Positions 35,227-43,593 of a stretch of 64,000 nt of DNA are shown here, piece by piece. Location: assembly GCF_002631205.1 (NCBI RefSeq), contig NZ_PDLO01000001.1:620001-684000 (forward strand), written 5' to 3'. How positions within the stretch are numbered: position 1 is the stretch's first letter; the number at the start of each line of letters is the position of its first letter. The notes beneath the pieces are model-generated. The model saw only the letters and a program-made list of their open reading frames with translations, was not told where the DNA came from and did not search any database. This DNA comes from Neolewinella marina. Lineage in GTDB: Bacteria; Bacteroidota; Bacteroidia; Chitinophagales; Saprospiraceae. A program made the position numbers and the translations under genes.

Positions 35227-36174
35227 TTAGAGATTGGGAAAGGCGGTGGTGATCTTTTGGTAGAGGGTGCGGGCGTGTCCCTCCTCTGCTTCGTGGCTCC
35301 AGCCGGCGATGTGGGGCGTGAGCACGGTGCGGTCGCTGCGGCGGAGGTACTGGTAGGGCTCGGGCAGTTCATCGGGGGCAAGGCTCACGAAGCTCTGCTC
35401 CTCGTATTCGTTTACGTCGAGGGCGGCACCGAGTACGCGGCCGGACTCCATGGCCTCCACCAGGTCGACGGTACGCACCAGCAGGCCCCGGGCCGTATTG
35501 ATGAGGTAAATGGGCTTGGCAAATGACTCGAACCACTGGCGATTGGCGTAAAAGTGATTGCCCTCCAGGAAGATGTGGAGGCTCACGACGTCGGCCTCCC
35601 GTTGCAGTTGTTCCAGGGAGACGGCGGTAGCGTATTCGTCGCCGTAGTCGGTACGGTATTTGTCGTGGGTCAGCACCCGGCAGCCAAAGCCGCTGAGCCG
35701 GCGGGCCGTCATCTGCCCCATATTGCCGTAACCGATCAGGCCCACCGTGAGCGACTGTAGTTCCGTACCCACGTTCTCCCGGCGCACCCACTGCCCGGCC
35801 CTCACCTGCCGGTCCGCCCGGCCCAGGTGGTTGAGCAGCATCAGCATCATGCCCACGGTGTGTTCGGCTACGGTGTGCTTGCTGCCTTCCGGACTGTTGA
35901 AGACCGTGATCCCGCGGCTTTTGGCGTAGTCCAGGTCAATGTGGTCGGTGCCTACCCCCCAGCGGGCGACGAACTTCAGTCGCTCCCCCCCGGCGTCAAG
36001 CATTTCCCGGTCCACGTTGAAGCGGGAGCGGATCATCAGTCCGTCGTAGTTGGGCAGCATTTCGAGGATGCGGGCGCGGTCGCAGGTGCCGTGGAGATCG
36101 ACCGTGTGGCCGTCCGCCCGGAGCTGTTCGCGCAGAAAGGGGTGGGCGTCGGGGTCCAGAAAAATCACTTTCAT
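35227..36174 (-). CDS. D-isomer specific 2-hydroxyacid dehydrogenase
   Basis: NAD-dependent oxidoreductase of 315 residues related to phosphoglycerate dehydrogenase (SerA). It has the substrate segment ARWGVGTDHIDLDYAKSRGI, the NAD loop VGLIGYGNMGQMTARRL, the active-site Arg in LINTARGLLV, and a His in LTPHIAGWS. The C-terminal ACT domain of many SerA proteins is absent, so the substrate is uncertain. A near-consensus TACCTTGC precedes the ATG by five bases on the minus strand, similar to the guaA layout. Confidence 0.87.
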   Translation of the reverse strand: MKVIFLDPDAHPFLREQLRADGHTVDLHGTCDRARILEMLPNYDGLMIRSRFNVDREMLDAGGERLKFVARWGVGTDHIDLDYAKSRGITVFNSPEGSKHTVAEHTVGMMLMLLNHLGRADRQVRAGQWVRRENVGTELQSLTVGLIGYGNMGQMTARRLSGFGCRVLTHDKYRTDYGDEYATAVSLEQLQREADVVSLHIFLEGNHFYANRQWFESFAKPIYLINTARGLLVRTVDLVEAMESGRVLGAALDVNEYEEQSFVSLAPDELPEPYQYLRRSDRTVLTPHIAGWSHEAEEGHARTLYQKITTAFPNL

Positions 36175-36210
36175 GGCCGCAAGGTAATACGGGCGCTCAG
36201 CCTCGCCTAG

Positions 36211-38604
36211 CTACTCGCCGACGTAGATGCGGTGCACCCGGGGCCCGATGCTCGTCAGTATCTCGTAGGGGATGGTCTGGGCCGCCGCGGCCAGCAGTTC
36301 GATGGGGTGGTCGGGGGAGAAAACCACGACGTCGGTGCCCACGGTTACGCCGGCGATTCCCGTTACGTCCACCGTGCACATATCCATACAGATGCTGCCG
36401 ATGGTGGGCGCCAGCTGGTTGTTGATGCGCACCGCGTAGCGCCCCTCTCCGGCCAGCCGGGGCAGTCCGTCCGCGTAGCCGATGCTGATGACGGCCACCG
36501 ACTTCTCCTGGTCCACCCTGCCCCGCCGGCCGTAACCGATGGTCTGCCCCGCGGGCCGGGTGGAAACCGCCGTTACCGTGGTGGTCAGGGTCAGCGCGGG
36601 TTGCAGCTGCATCCGCAGGCCGTCGTCGCCGAGCCCGTAGAGTCCGATTCCTAGCCGGACCCGGTCGTAGGCCGCCCGGGGGAAGCGGGAGATGCCGTTG
36701 CTGTTCAGGGCGTGGCGCGGCACCGGCGCTCCGCCGCAGGCCAGATACTCTTCGTACAACCGGTCGAAAGTAGCGAGCTGCTGGCGGGTAAAGTCGTCCA
36801 GGGCCGGGTCGTCACTGGCCGCCAGGTGGGTAAAGATGCTGGCCAGGGGGGCACCGACCAGTCCGCCCTCCGTCCGCAGCAGGTTCCGGAACTCCTCCGG
36901 CTGAAATCCCAGCCGCCCCATGCCCGTGTCCAGTTCCAGGTGTACGCTCAGGCCGAAGTTGGCCGCCCACCTCAGCTGCTCGGCCCGGTGGATGACCGGC
37001 TGCAGGTCGTACTGCGCCAGCAGGGGAAAGCTGTAGGCCTCCGCGTTGAGGACCATGATGGGCAGGGTGATGCCCCCCGTTCGCAGCTCTCGCCCCTCCT
37101 CGGGGTAAGCCACCGCCAGACTGTGGGCACCGATGTCTTCCAGGGTGCGGGCCACGGGCAGGGCACCGCTGCCGTAGGCCGAGGCCTTGGCCATGACGAT
37201 GATGCGGCAATCGTCGGGCAGCCCGTTGGCGTAGGTGCGGAAGTTGTGCCGCAGGGCCGTCAGGTCCACCAGCAGAGTCGTGCGGTGCAGCTGTCGGCTG
37301 AGCATGGTGGCTACCTGGTCCAAGCCCTCGTAGCTGGCCCCCTTCACGAGTACCGTCTGCCGGTGAAAATCCAGCCGGTCGAGGGCCTGCACCAGGGCAG
37401 CTACGTCGGGGAAGAACTCTGCCCCGGGAAAATCCGCGAACAGCATCCGGTTGGCCTGCCCCACCGCGATCAGCCGCTGCACCCGCCCGCGCAGCAGGGC
37501 GTTGAGCCGGGCTTCCAGGTCGGGGACCTCCTGCACCGTACCCAGGATCAGGGTGAGGTGGCCGAAGGGGTCGAGGGTTTCGGCGAAGGTGATGGCCGCC
37601 GCCAGGGCGCTGTAGTCGTTGGAGTAGCTGTCGTTGATCACCGGTCCGCCGTCGCGGCCCTGCCGCTGTTCCAGCCGGTTGCTGAGGGGTACGAAACTGG
37701 CCGCTACCCAGTTGATGGTCTTCACGTCAATCCCCAGCAGGTAAGCCGCGGCCGCGGCCGAGCGGGCGTTTTCCAGGTACACCGGGGGCAGCTCCGGGAA
37801 CTTTACCTCCAGCGTTTCCCCGTCCATTTCCAGGCCATGGCGCCCCTCCCCTGTCCAGGGCAGCACCTTGCCACGCCGCACGGCCCGGGTGGCCAGGGAG
37901 ATCAGCGGTTCGAGTTGCGGTAGCACCAGCCACTTCACCCGTCGGAAGAGCCGCAGCTTTTCCGCTTTCAGGTGGTCCGCCGAATCGAAATTGCACAGGT
38001 GGGCCGTAGCCACGTTCGTGAGCACCCCGTGGGTGGGCTGCAGCAGGTGCAACAGGTGATCCATGTCCCCGGGGTGGCTGATGCCTACCTCGAAAACCCC
38101 CACCTCGTGGTCCGCGTTGAGCTGCCATACCGACAGCGGCACCCCCAGCAGGGAGTTGTACGACCGGGGGCTGCTGCACACCCGGTAGCGGGAGGCGAGT
38201 AACTCCTTCAGCCAGTTCTTCACGATCGTCTTGCCGTTGCTGCCGGTAATGGCGACAACCGGCAGGTCAAACTGCCGGCGGTGGAGGGCCGCCAATTGCC
38301 GCAGGGTGAAGGCTGGATCCCGCACCACGTTGATGGTCGGCGGCGGACCGGGAGCGGAGGCCACCGCGGCGGCTACCTCATCGCGGAATGAGAAATAGCG
38401 GTCGCGGGCCACGATGAAGTGCCGCACGCCCAACCGGATGAGGGGGGCAATGAACTGGTGACCATCCCGCCGCTCTCCGGGCAGGGCGAAGAAAAGCACC
38501 CGGGCCGGATCGCCCACCAACCGGCTGTCGATGACCAGATCGAAGGAACGATACTGGCCATAGAGCTTGCCTATGGGATAAGGAAAGTCGCCTTCGTGCT
38601 TCAT
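36211..38604 (-). CDS. murF-alr: MurF-alanine racemase fusion enzyme
   Basis: Bifunctional protein of 797 residues. The N-terminal half (about 1-440) is MurF, which adds D-Ala-D-Ala to the UDP-MurNAc-tripeptide: ATP loop AITGSNGKTIVKNWLKELL, VFEVGISHPGD and INDSYSND are present. The C-terminal half (about 445-797) is a PLP alanine racemase supplying D-alanine, with the PLP lysine in IVMAKASAYGSG and the second catalytic Tyr region near IGYGRRG and GSICMDMCTVDVTG. This fusion is known in Bacteroidota. It accounts for the absence of murF from the dcw cluster at 9-24 kb. Confidence 0.94.
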   Translation of the reverse strand: MKHEGDFPYPIGKLYGQYRSFDLVIDSRLVGDPARVLFFALPGERRDGHQFIAPLIRLGVRHFIVARDRYFSFRDEVAAAVASAPGPPPTINVVRDPAFTLRQLAALHRRQFDLPVVAITGSNGKTIVKNWLKELLASRYRVCSSPRSYNSLLGVPLSVWQLNADHEVGVFEVGISHPGDMDHLLHLLQPTHGVLTNVATAHLCNFDSADHLKAEKLRLFRRVKWLVLPQLEPLISLATRAVRRGKVLPWTGEGRHGLEMDGETLEVKFPELPPVYLENARSAAAAAYLLGIDVKTINWVAASFVPLSNRLEQRQGRDGGPVINDSYSNDYSALAAAITFAETLDPFGHLTLILGTVQEVPDLEARLNALLRGRVQRLIAVGQANRMLFADFPGAEFFPDVAALVQALDRLDFHRQTVLVKGASYEGLDQVATMLSRQLHRTTLLVDLTALRHNFRTYANGLPDDCRIIVMAKASAYGSGALPVARTLEDIGAHSLAVAYPEEGRELRTGGITLPIMVLNAEAYSFPLLAQYDLQPVIHRAEQLRWAANFGLSVHLELDTGMGRLGFQPEEFRNLLRTEGGLVGAPLASIFTHLAASDDPALDDFTRQQLATFDRLYEEYLACGGAPVPRHALNSNGISRFPRAAYDRVRLGIGLYGLGDDGLRMQLQPALTLTTTVTAVSTRPAGQTIGYGRRGRVDQEKSVAVISIGYADGLPRLAGEGRYAVRINNQLAPTIGSICMDMCTVDVTGIAGVTVGTDVVVFSPDHPIELLAAAAQTIPYEILTSIGPRVHRIYVGE

Positions 38605-38620
38605 CAGTTGCTAAAGATCG

Positions 38621-38628
38621 TAATTTTG
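38621..38628 (+). promoter_or_regulatory. Promoter -7 box five bases before a start codon
   Basis: TAATTTTG matches TAnnTTTG and lies five bases before the ATG at 38634, predicting a near-leaderless mRNA for the 231-residue protein gene. No -33 TTG at the usual spacing. Confidence 0.5.
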
Positions 38629-38633
38629 CCCCT

Positions 38634-39329
38634 ATGCAGGTCCCCAAAATTCGCCAGTCCGTAGAGCAGTTCAAAGCTTGGATGCCTACCGACGAAGCCC
38701 AGCAATACCTCCCACTCTGGGAAACCCAACAGAACTGGCAAACGAACTTCAACGTCGAAGCCCCGGATCTGGCCGCAAGCTACGATGCCGCCCTCGACAG
38801 CAAAACCAACCGCCGCCACTACCGCCGCGGAGGCTATGACCCCAAGCGCAGCATGCTGGCCATCATGGAATGGGAACCGGATTTCGTCCGCGATGCCTTC
38901 CGCGATCTCTTCAGCGAGGACCGCGACCTCGAAGGGCGCATCCAGCGCTTCGTCTTCTACGTCAACGAACTGTTCAACCGCTACCGGGACGCCAAACCCA
39001 AGGCCCGGATCCCGACCCACTACCACGACGACGACTACAACATGGCGTCGATCTATCTGATGGGGCAGTACCCGGCGGTCTACGCCCCCTACAGCACGCC
39101 TTTGCTACAGACAGTATGCCAAAAGCTGGGGGCCAAAGACGTCCCGCCCGCAGCCGACTTTCCCCGCTACACCAAATTGCTGGCCACCCTGCGTCCCTTT
39201 CTCGAAAAGGACGAGGAACTCATGGCTACCTACCGGGAGAGCCTGCGGCCCGTAGATTACCAGGGGGAAAGCGCCTTGCTGATGTACTGGTACTTCAAGT
39301 TCGTGGCCGAGCACCAGCCCCAGGGCTAG
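38634..39329 (+). CDS. Hypothetical cytoplasmic protein, 231 residues
   Basis: Not recognised. There is no signal peptide or membrane segment. It is rich in aromatic and charged residues, with segments such as MEWEPDFVRDAFRDLFSED, YVNELFNRYRD and THYHDDDYNMASIYLMGQYP. The overall look, with predicted helices throughout, recalls small domains found beside AAA ATPases, but no motif settles this. It is divergent from murF-alr by 29 bases and has its own promoter box. Confidence 0.72.
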   Translation: MQVPKIRQSVEQFKAWMPTDEAQQYLPLWETQQNWQTNFNVEAPDLAASYDAALDSKTNRRHYRRGGYDPKRSMLAIMEWEPDFVRDAFRDLFSEDRDLEGRIQRFVFYVNELFNRYRDAKPKARIPTHYHDDDYNMASIYLMGQYPAVYAPYSTPLLQTVCQKLGAKDVPPAADFPRYTKLLATLRPFLEKDEELMATYRESLRPVDYQGESALLMYWYFKFVAEHQPQG

Positions 39330-39369
39330 TTTCCACTGCGGCGGAGAAGCCTCTACCCTCTCCGCCCAA

Positions 39370-40158
39370 TCAGGCGGCTACCCGTTGCAGCTTGCGTACG
39401 AGTTCGATATCGGCCTGGGGGGTGAACAGTCCTTCCCCCTGCCGATCGTCGGTGACCTCCAGTTGCATGGTGGCGGCCAGTTCCCGGGCCAGTTTGCCCA
39501 GCTGATCGGCGTAGGAAATGCTGTACCCCTGGGCGGCGTAGTGGTCGACGATACCCACCCGGATGCATTCCAGGGCGTCGTAGCGGAGCAGGAGTTCCCG
39601 GATGCGGTGGTTGCGGGTGTAGGAGATCCCGCGATCGCTCAGTCGCTGCCGTAATTCCTCCATGGTGACCTTGACGACGTTTTCGTGGCGGTAGTGATTC
39701 CAGTAATCACCCGATCCGGTACGGCGGACATATGCCTTATAGTGCCGCTCTTCGGCGGCGATCTGACAGCTCAGCCGGGTCATGGCCCGGGTCTGCTCGA
39801 GGAGCTGCATCGTTTGCTCGGCGGTGAGCTGGACCTGGTCGGGATAGACTTCAGCTTCCTTGCTCAGCTTGGTGGCGATGGCCTGCTTGACCTTGGATTT
39901 CGTGGCGAGGGCCACCAGCCGCGCCAGCTCCAGGTTGAAGTAGTACTCGTGTACCACGTCCGTCTTGGTATGGGTGGAGCGGGCGTAGTCCTGCATCCCG
40001 ACGGGCTTGCGAATGCCATCCGAAAACTGGTACACGTCCTTGATCCAGGCGCGAACGTTGGCCTGGTAATGGTGGTCGGCCAGTCCCAGCGCGCGATGCA
40101 GCTCGCTGGCCTTCACTACCCGGGTGCCCTTCTTGCTGATTCTGATGGTAAGGTCCAT
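39370..40158 (-). CDS. AntA/AntB-type antirepressor-like protein
   Basis: The 262-residue protein resembles phage antirepressors of the AntA/AntB type in its first third: VVKASELHRALGLADHHYQANVRAWI, then YQFSDGIRKPVGMQDY, then EYYFNLELARLVALATKSK, a pattern that places a DNA-binding or regulatory unit at the N-terminus. The C-terminal two thirds (helical, RQRLSDRGISYTRNHRIREL) are not recognised. In phages these proteins counter a repressor; here no phage genes are nearby. The frame is open to 40209, but ATG 40158 follows a matching promoter. The upstream region is AT-rich, unlike its neighbours, suggesting acquisition. Confidence 0.7.
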   Translation of the reverse strand: MDLTIRISKKGTRVVKASELHRALGLADHHYQANVRAWIKDVYQFSDGIRKPVGMQDYARSTHTKTDVVHEYYFNLELARLVALATKSKVKQAIATKLSKEAEVYPDQVQLTAEQTMQLLEQTRAMTRLSCQIAAEERHYKAYVRRTGSGDYWNHYRHENVVKVTMEELRQRLSDRGISYTRNHRIRELLLRYDALECIRVGIVDHYAAQGYSISYADQLGKLARELAATMQLEVTDDRQGEGLFTPQADIELVRKLQRVAA

Positions 40159-40182
40159 ATTGGATACCTGCTGATGATGCAA

Positions 40183-40213
40183 CAAATTTATACCCTGTTG
40201 GAATAGCAAACAA
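40183..40213 (-). promoter_or_regulatory. Promoter of the antirepressor-like gene
   Basis: TAAATTTG (40190-40183, minus strand) matches TAnnTTTG and a TTG lies at 40213-40211, 20 bp upstream, near the usual -33 spacing. The predicted leader is about 21 bases to the ATG at 40158. Confidence 0.68.
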
Positions 40214-40250
40214 GTTTAAAACAAAATATTTGTAATTATTTTGTTCAAAC
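40214..40250. promoter_or_regulatory. AT-rich dyad (candidate operator) beside the antirepressor promoter
   Basis: GTTTAAAACAAAAT (40214-40227) mirrors ATTTTGTTCAAAC (40238-40250) with one small irregularity and a 10-base spacer. It abuts the -33 element of the minus-strand promoter and lies in a strongly AT-rich pocket in a GC-rich region, so it is a good candidate regulatory binding site. Confidence 0.5.
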
Positions 40251-40372
40251 ACTCCGCATATTCTGAATTTATCAGCGGATTGCACCTTTTAGTTAACTAT
40301 TTGATTACACCTACCAGGAGCTATGGCTGCGTCCGGTCGGTTCATCCAACACATTCACCGTCAAAAGAGTCC

Positions 40373-40380
40373 TATCTTTG
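40373..40380 (+). promoter_or_regulatory. Promoter -7 box upstream of the 144-residue membrane protein
   Basis: TATCTTTG matches TAnnTTTG and lies 16 bases before the ATG at 40397. It supports that start and gives a leader of about 12 bases. A -33 TTG was not clear. Confidence 0.6.
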
Positions 40381-40396
40381 TGAAAAACGCAGCGTC

Positions 40397-40831
40397 ATGT
40401 TCCGATCCCTCTTCAAGTTGGCCATCATCCTGGTGGTTGCCGTGGTAGCCTACAACTACTTTTACGGCACCCCCGATGAGCGGGAGCAGAGCCGGGAGAT
40501 CGTGGGCAAGGCCCGCGATCTGGGGCGGGACGCCTGGCAGTTGTTGCAGGGCGAACGGGAAAAAATGCGGGAAGGCAAGTACGACGATGCCCTGGAGCGA
40601 CTGGAAACCCTGTACACCGGCCTGCGGGAAGCGGCCCACGACGTGAACGACTCCGGCGCACTGGACCGGCTGTCGGAACTGACCCGTCGCCGGGAAGCCC
40701 TGGAGGACTCCCTGGAAGGCAACCGGGAACTGGGCACCCGCGCCCGCCGCGAACTGGATAGGCTGACCGCCGATACGGAAGTCCTGATGAATGAAATGGA
40801 AGCGCAAGGCCGTCCCGGGGCCCCGTACTAA
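40397..40831 (+). CDS. Small membrane-anchored coiled-coil protein
   Basis: The 144-residue protein has one N-terminal membrane helix (LAIILVVAVVAYNYFYG, about 7-23) followed by a highly charged, helical region (EQSREIVGKARDLG through ELGTRARRELDRLT) that is predicted to form a coiled coil. No family recognised. The frame is open from 40241, but the ATG at 40397 follows a consensus promoter and starts directly before the membrane helix. Its end overlaps the dinB start by 41 bases, so the two are probably cotranscribed. Confidence 0.8.
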   Translation: MFRSLFKLAIILVVAVVAYNYFYGTPDEREQSREIVGKARDLGRDAWQLLQGEREKMREGKYDDALERLETLYTGLREAAHDVNDSGALDRLSELTRRREALEDSLEGNRELGTRARRELDRLTADTEVLMNEMEAQGRPGAPY

Positions 40832-41903
40832 GGACCGCAAGATCATCCATATCGATATGGATGCCTTCTTCGCCAGCGTCGAGCAGCGCGACAATCCCGA
40901 GCTGCGCGGCAAACCCATCGCCGTGGGCGGCAGCAAGCTGCGGGGGGTGGTGGCCGCGGCCAGCTACGAGGCCCGCGTATTCGGCGTTCACTCAGCTATG
41001 CCCAGCGTGACGGCCAAGCGGCTTTGTCCCCAGCTCATTTTCGTGAAGTCCGACTTTGAGAAATACCGGGCCGTTTCCGACCAGATCCGCGACATTTTCT
41101 ACTCCTATACCGACCTGGTGGAGCCCCTGAGCCTTGACGAAGCCTACCTGGACGTCACCGAAACCAAGCGCGGCCCGGCCTCGGCCACCCTGATCGCCCG
41201 GGCCATCCGGGAGGAGATTTACGCGACTACCCAGCTGACGGCGTCGGCCGGGGTGAGCTTCAACAAGTTCCTGGCCAAGGTGGCCAGCGACATCAACAAA
41301 CCCAACGGCATGAAGGTCATCATGCCGGAGGAAGCGCCCGCCTTTCTGGCCAAATTGCCCGTGGAAGACTTCCACGGCATCGGCAAGGTGACCGCCGCTC
41401 GAATGCACCGGATGGGCTACCGCACGGGGGGCGACCTGCGGCGACTCACCGAAGTAGAGATGGCGCAGCGGTTCGGCAAGGTGGGACGCCACTACTACCG
41501 CATCGTGCGGGCCCTGGACGACCGCCCCGTTAACCCCAACCGGAACCGGAAGAGCGTGGGGGCCGAACGGACCTACAGCGACGACCTGAAAACCCTGTCC
41601 GCCATGCAGGAGAAGCTGGACTGGCTGGTGGAAAAGGTGTTCGACTACCTGGCGGAGCGCGACAACTACGGCCGCACGGTGACCCTGAAAATGAAGAGCC
41701 CCGAGTTCGTCATCCACACCCGCAGCCGCAGCTTCAGCGGGGAGATCCGTAAGCTGCAGGATCTCAAGGAGGTGGCCCGGCAATTATTGGTGGAGAACAT
41801 CGAGGACGTGCCCGTAGTCCGCCTGCTGGGCATCAGCGTCAGCAACCTGGAGCGGGAAGGCGGCGAGGGATTGCAGCTGTTGCTGCCCTTCGAGGAGGAG
41901 TAG
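40791..41903 (+). CDS. dinB: DNA polymerase IV (Y family)
   Basis: Error-prone translesion DNA polymerase, 370 residues. It has the first catalytic motif IIHIDMDAFFASVEQ, the second SLDEAYLDVT with the Asp-Glu pair, the helix-hairpin-helix GIGKVTAARMHRMG, and the little-finger domain. The C-terminus QLLLPFEEE resembles a beta-clamp binding motif. The ATG at 40791 lies inside the previous gene; no later ATG would keep motif one. The long overlap indicates coupled expression with the small membrane protein. Confidence 0.95.
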   Translation: MKWKRKAVPGPRTKDRKIIHIDMDAFFASVEQRDNPELRGKPIAVGGSKLRGVVAAASYEARVFGVHSAMPSVTAKRLCPQLIFVKSDFEKYRAVSDQIRDIFYSYTDLVEPLSLDEAYLDVTETKRGPASATLIARAIREEIYATTQLTASAGVSFNKFLAKVASDINKPNGMKVIMPEEAPAFLAKLPVEDFHGIGKVTAARMHRMGYRTGGDLRRLTEVEMAQRFGKVGRHYYRIVRALDDRPVNPNRNRKSVGAERTYSDDLKTLSAMQEKLDWLVEKVFDYLAERDNYGRTVTLKMKSPEFVIHTRSRSFSGEIRKLQDLKEVARQLLVENIEDVPVVRLLGISVSNLEREGGEGLQLLLPFEEE

Positions 41904-42320
41904 CGGAGTGAGTTCTTGAGTCTATGGGTTGTTGGGTTGCTACCGCAGTTTTCTTGGCTGCGCTTCCCGACGCTGCTTTTATCCTGCAGTCTACCCTGGT
42001 CGAAGCACCAGCTGACCCTGCGCGAATTGCTTACAGAAAATTCAGGTTTCTCCGCTGACGGCGCCCCCCCCTTCTCACCGCGGTAGTGGGATCGAAGTCC
42101 GGGAGTGGGTATCTGACCTATTTTGATACCTACGGTAGGGAAAAATCAACACCCTTATCCTCCAACAAGCAGATGCTCTTGGCAGAAAGGAGTCAATTGT
42201 GGAAGTATGGGCATAGAAATCTCGGACCCCAGCGTCCACTATGGACACCAATACGAATGCCGAGTGAAGCAAGGCACAAAGGCCGGTACCCCACCAACTC
42301 AAAAACCCGAAAACTACCCC
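41904..42320. other. 417-base stretch without a supported gene
   Basis: Between dinB and the convergent methyltransferase. The sequence is less GC-rich than its surroundings and holds only short open frames on both strands that match nothing recognisable. Minor direct and inverted pairs such as GGTATC (42108-42113) with GATACC (42125-42130) occur. No TAnnTTTG box, terminator, tRNA or clear repeat was found. It may be remnant sequence. Confidence 0.5.
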
Positions 42321-43145
42321 CTAGCTGTTCATCTTCTGGAACATAAGGATGCCCCAGTCGAGGCAGCCGTCTTCGGCCAGGCGGATGAAATTCCGGTAGG
42401 TCTGGATGCGCTCGTTGACGAAGCGTTCGCTGCTTTGCTCGATGAGTTTCTCCTTGTTGGCCTCCAGGGTATAGAGCACCTTGGTGTAGTGGTGTACCAG
42501 TTGCTCGGAGAGTTCGACGCTGTAGATCTGCTGCAGGAATCCACGCTTGGCGTCGCTGCCGTATTGCTCTTCGGTGATGAGCTCCTCGAGGGGCAGTTTC
42601 TTGATCAGCTTTTCGGAATCGGGGTCGTCACAGCTTTCGCTGCGCATCAGGGCGCTGATGATGAGGCGGCCTTCGGGCTTGAGTACGCGGTGGATGGCGC
42701 GGAAGGTTTCCCGCTTCTTGCCCGTCAGGCTGAAGGCATCCTGGGCGATCACGAAGTCGAAAAAGTCGGGTTCGTAGGGCATATACTCCACGAAACCCTT
42801 GGCCACTTTCACTTTCTTGCTCAGTTCGAGCTCCTCGATCTTGCGCTCGTTGTACTCGTTTTGCTTCTCGTCGTCGTTGAGGCACCAGACCTTACACTTG
42901 TACTTCTCGGCGATGTAGCGGGCCGCGCCGCCGAAGCCGGACTGGACCACCAGGATCTTGGAGGCCCGCTTGATGCGCGGCAGCAGCTTGATCATCCGCT
43001 CGGTCGTCTTGCGGTTGGCTTCGTACAGGCTCAGGCTCTTGGGCCGGTAAATACCGATGTGTAGATCATCTCCGCCCCATACATTGTGATAGATGTGTTG
43101 GCCTTTCTTTTCTTCGACAAACAGGGGATTGGGAGTGCTGGACAT
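42321..43145 (-). CDS. SAM-dependent methyltransferase, glycine-betaine-pathway-like
   Basis: Class I methyltransferase of 274 residues. The N-terminal stretch HNVWGGDDLHIGIYRP closely resembles the start of sarcosine/dimethylglycine N-methyltransferases, which make the osmolyte glycine betaine. The SAM loop reads ILVVQSGFGGAARYIAEKY; in related enzymes this is typically LDLGxGxGGxARY, so the acidic residue of motif I is replaced. The rest (DFVIAQDAFSLTG, RVLKPEGRLIIS) fits the fold. The substrate is therefore uncertain; no partner methyltransferase is nearby. Convergent with dinB across a gene-free gap. Confidence 0.78.
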   Translation of the reverse strand: MSSTPNPLFVEEKKGQHIYHNVWGGDDLHIGIYRPKSLSLYEANRKTTERMIKLLPRIKRASKILVVQSGFGGAARYIAEKYKCKVWCLNDDEKQNEYNERKIEELELSKKVKVAKGFVEYMPYEPDFFDFVIAQDAFSLTGKKRETFRAIHRVLKPEGRLIISALMRSESCDDPDSEKLIKKLPLEELITEEQYGSDAKRGFLQQIYSVELSEQLVHHYTKVLYTLEANKEKLIEQSSERFVNERIQTYRNFIRLAEDGCLDWGILMFQKMNS

Positions 43146-43221
43146 AGGTATCGTTTACCATTTCCAACGTAGCTACACGAATCTTGTTCGCAATTTGCTT
43201 ACCCATTGCCGGGACCCGGGA

Positions 43222-43593
43222 TCAGTCGCGCCGGCCGAGTTCCTGCTGCCAGCCGCGCACCTCGCCGAGACGGAAACGCACCGGGAAGCGGGTGGCTTCC
43301 TCGATGTTGAGTTCCAGGCGGCAGAAGAAGGCCAGGTAGGGCTTCGTAGCGGCAAAGTCGAAGGCGGGCGATCCGTATCCACTGGAGGTCGAAGCCAGGG
43401 GGGCGGGGCCGCGGGTGCCGGGGAAGGTCATGGAGGGCCAACCCACGGGGTGGGTCCATCCCAACTGCGGGGTCAGGGCCCGCGCCGGCGATTGCATTGG
43501 AGATCCGGCACCCGCGTCCGCGCCCACCCGAAGTTGTGCCATCAGCCCGGCCGCGCACACCAGGAACAGTGCCGTAAGCAGGCCGCGCGTCAT
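43222..43593 (-). CDS. Small putative exported protein
   Basis: A 123-residue protein with a signal peptide (MTRGLLTALFLVCAAGLMAQ, cleavage expected after Ala19 or so) and a Gly/Pro/Ser/Ala-rich middle, then a short conserved-looking end (YLAFFCRLELNIEEATRFPV). No family recognised. Its ATG overlaps the stop of the VWA gene by four bases (ATGA), which supports it as a real gene translated with that one. Confidence 0.65.
   Translation of the reverse strand: MTRGLLTALFLVCAAGLMAQLRVGADAGAGSPMQSPARALTPQLGWTHPVGWPSMTFPGTRGPAPLASTSSGYGSPAFDFAATKPYLAFFCRLELNIEEATRFPVRFRLGEVRGWQQELGRRD

Noticed and set aside
39370-40158. Prophage remnant
   Set aside because: The antirepressor-like gene has no integrase, structural or lysis genes nearby and no attachment-site repeats were found.
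42086-42346. Short frames in the gap between dinB and the methyltransferase
   Set aside because: Both strands have open frames of similar size with no motif, no promoter box and no conserved look; not enough to call a gene.
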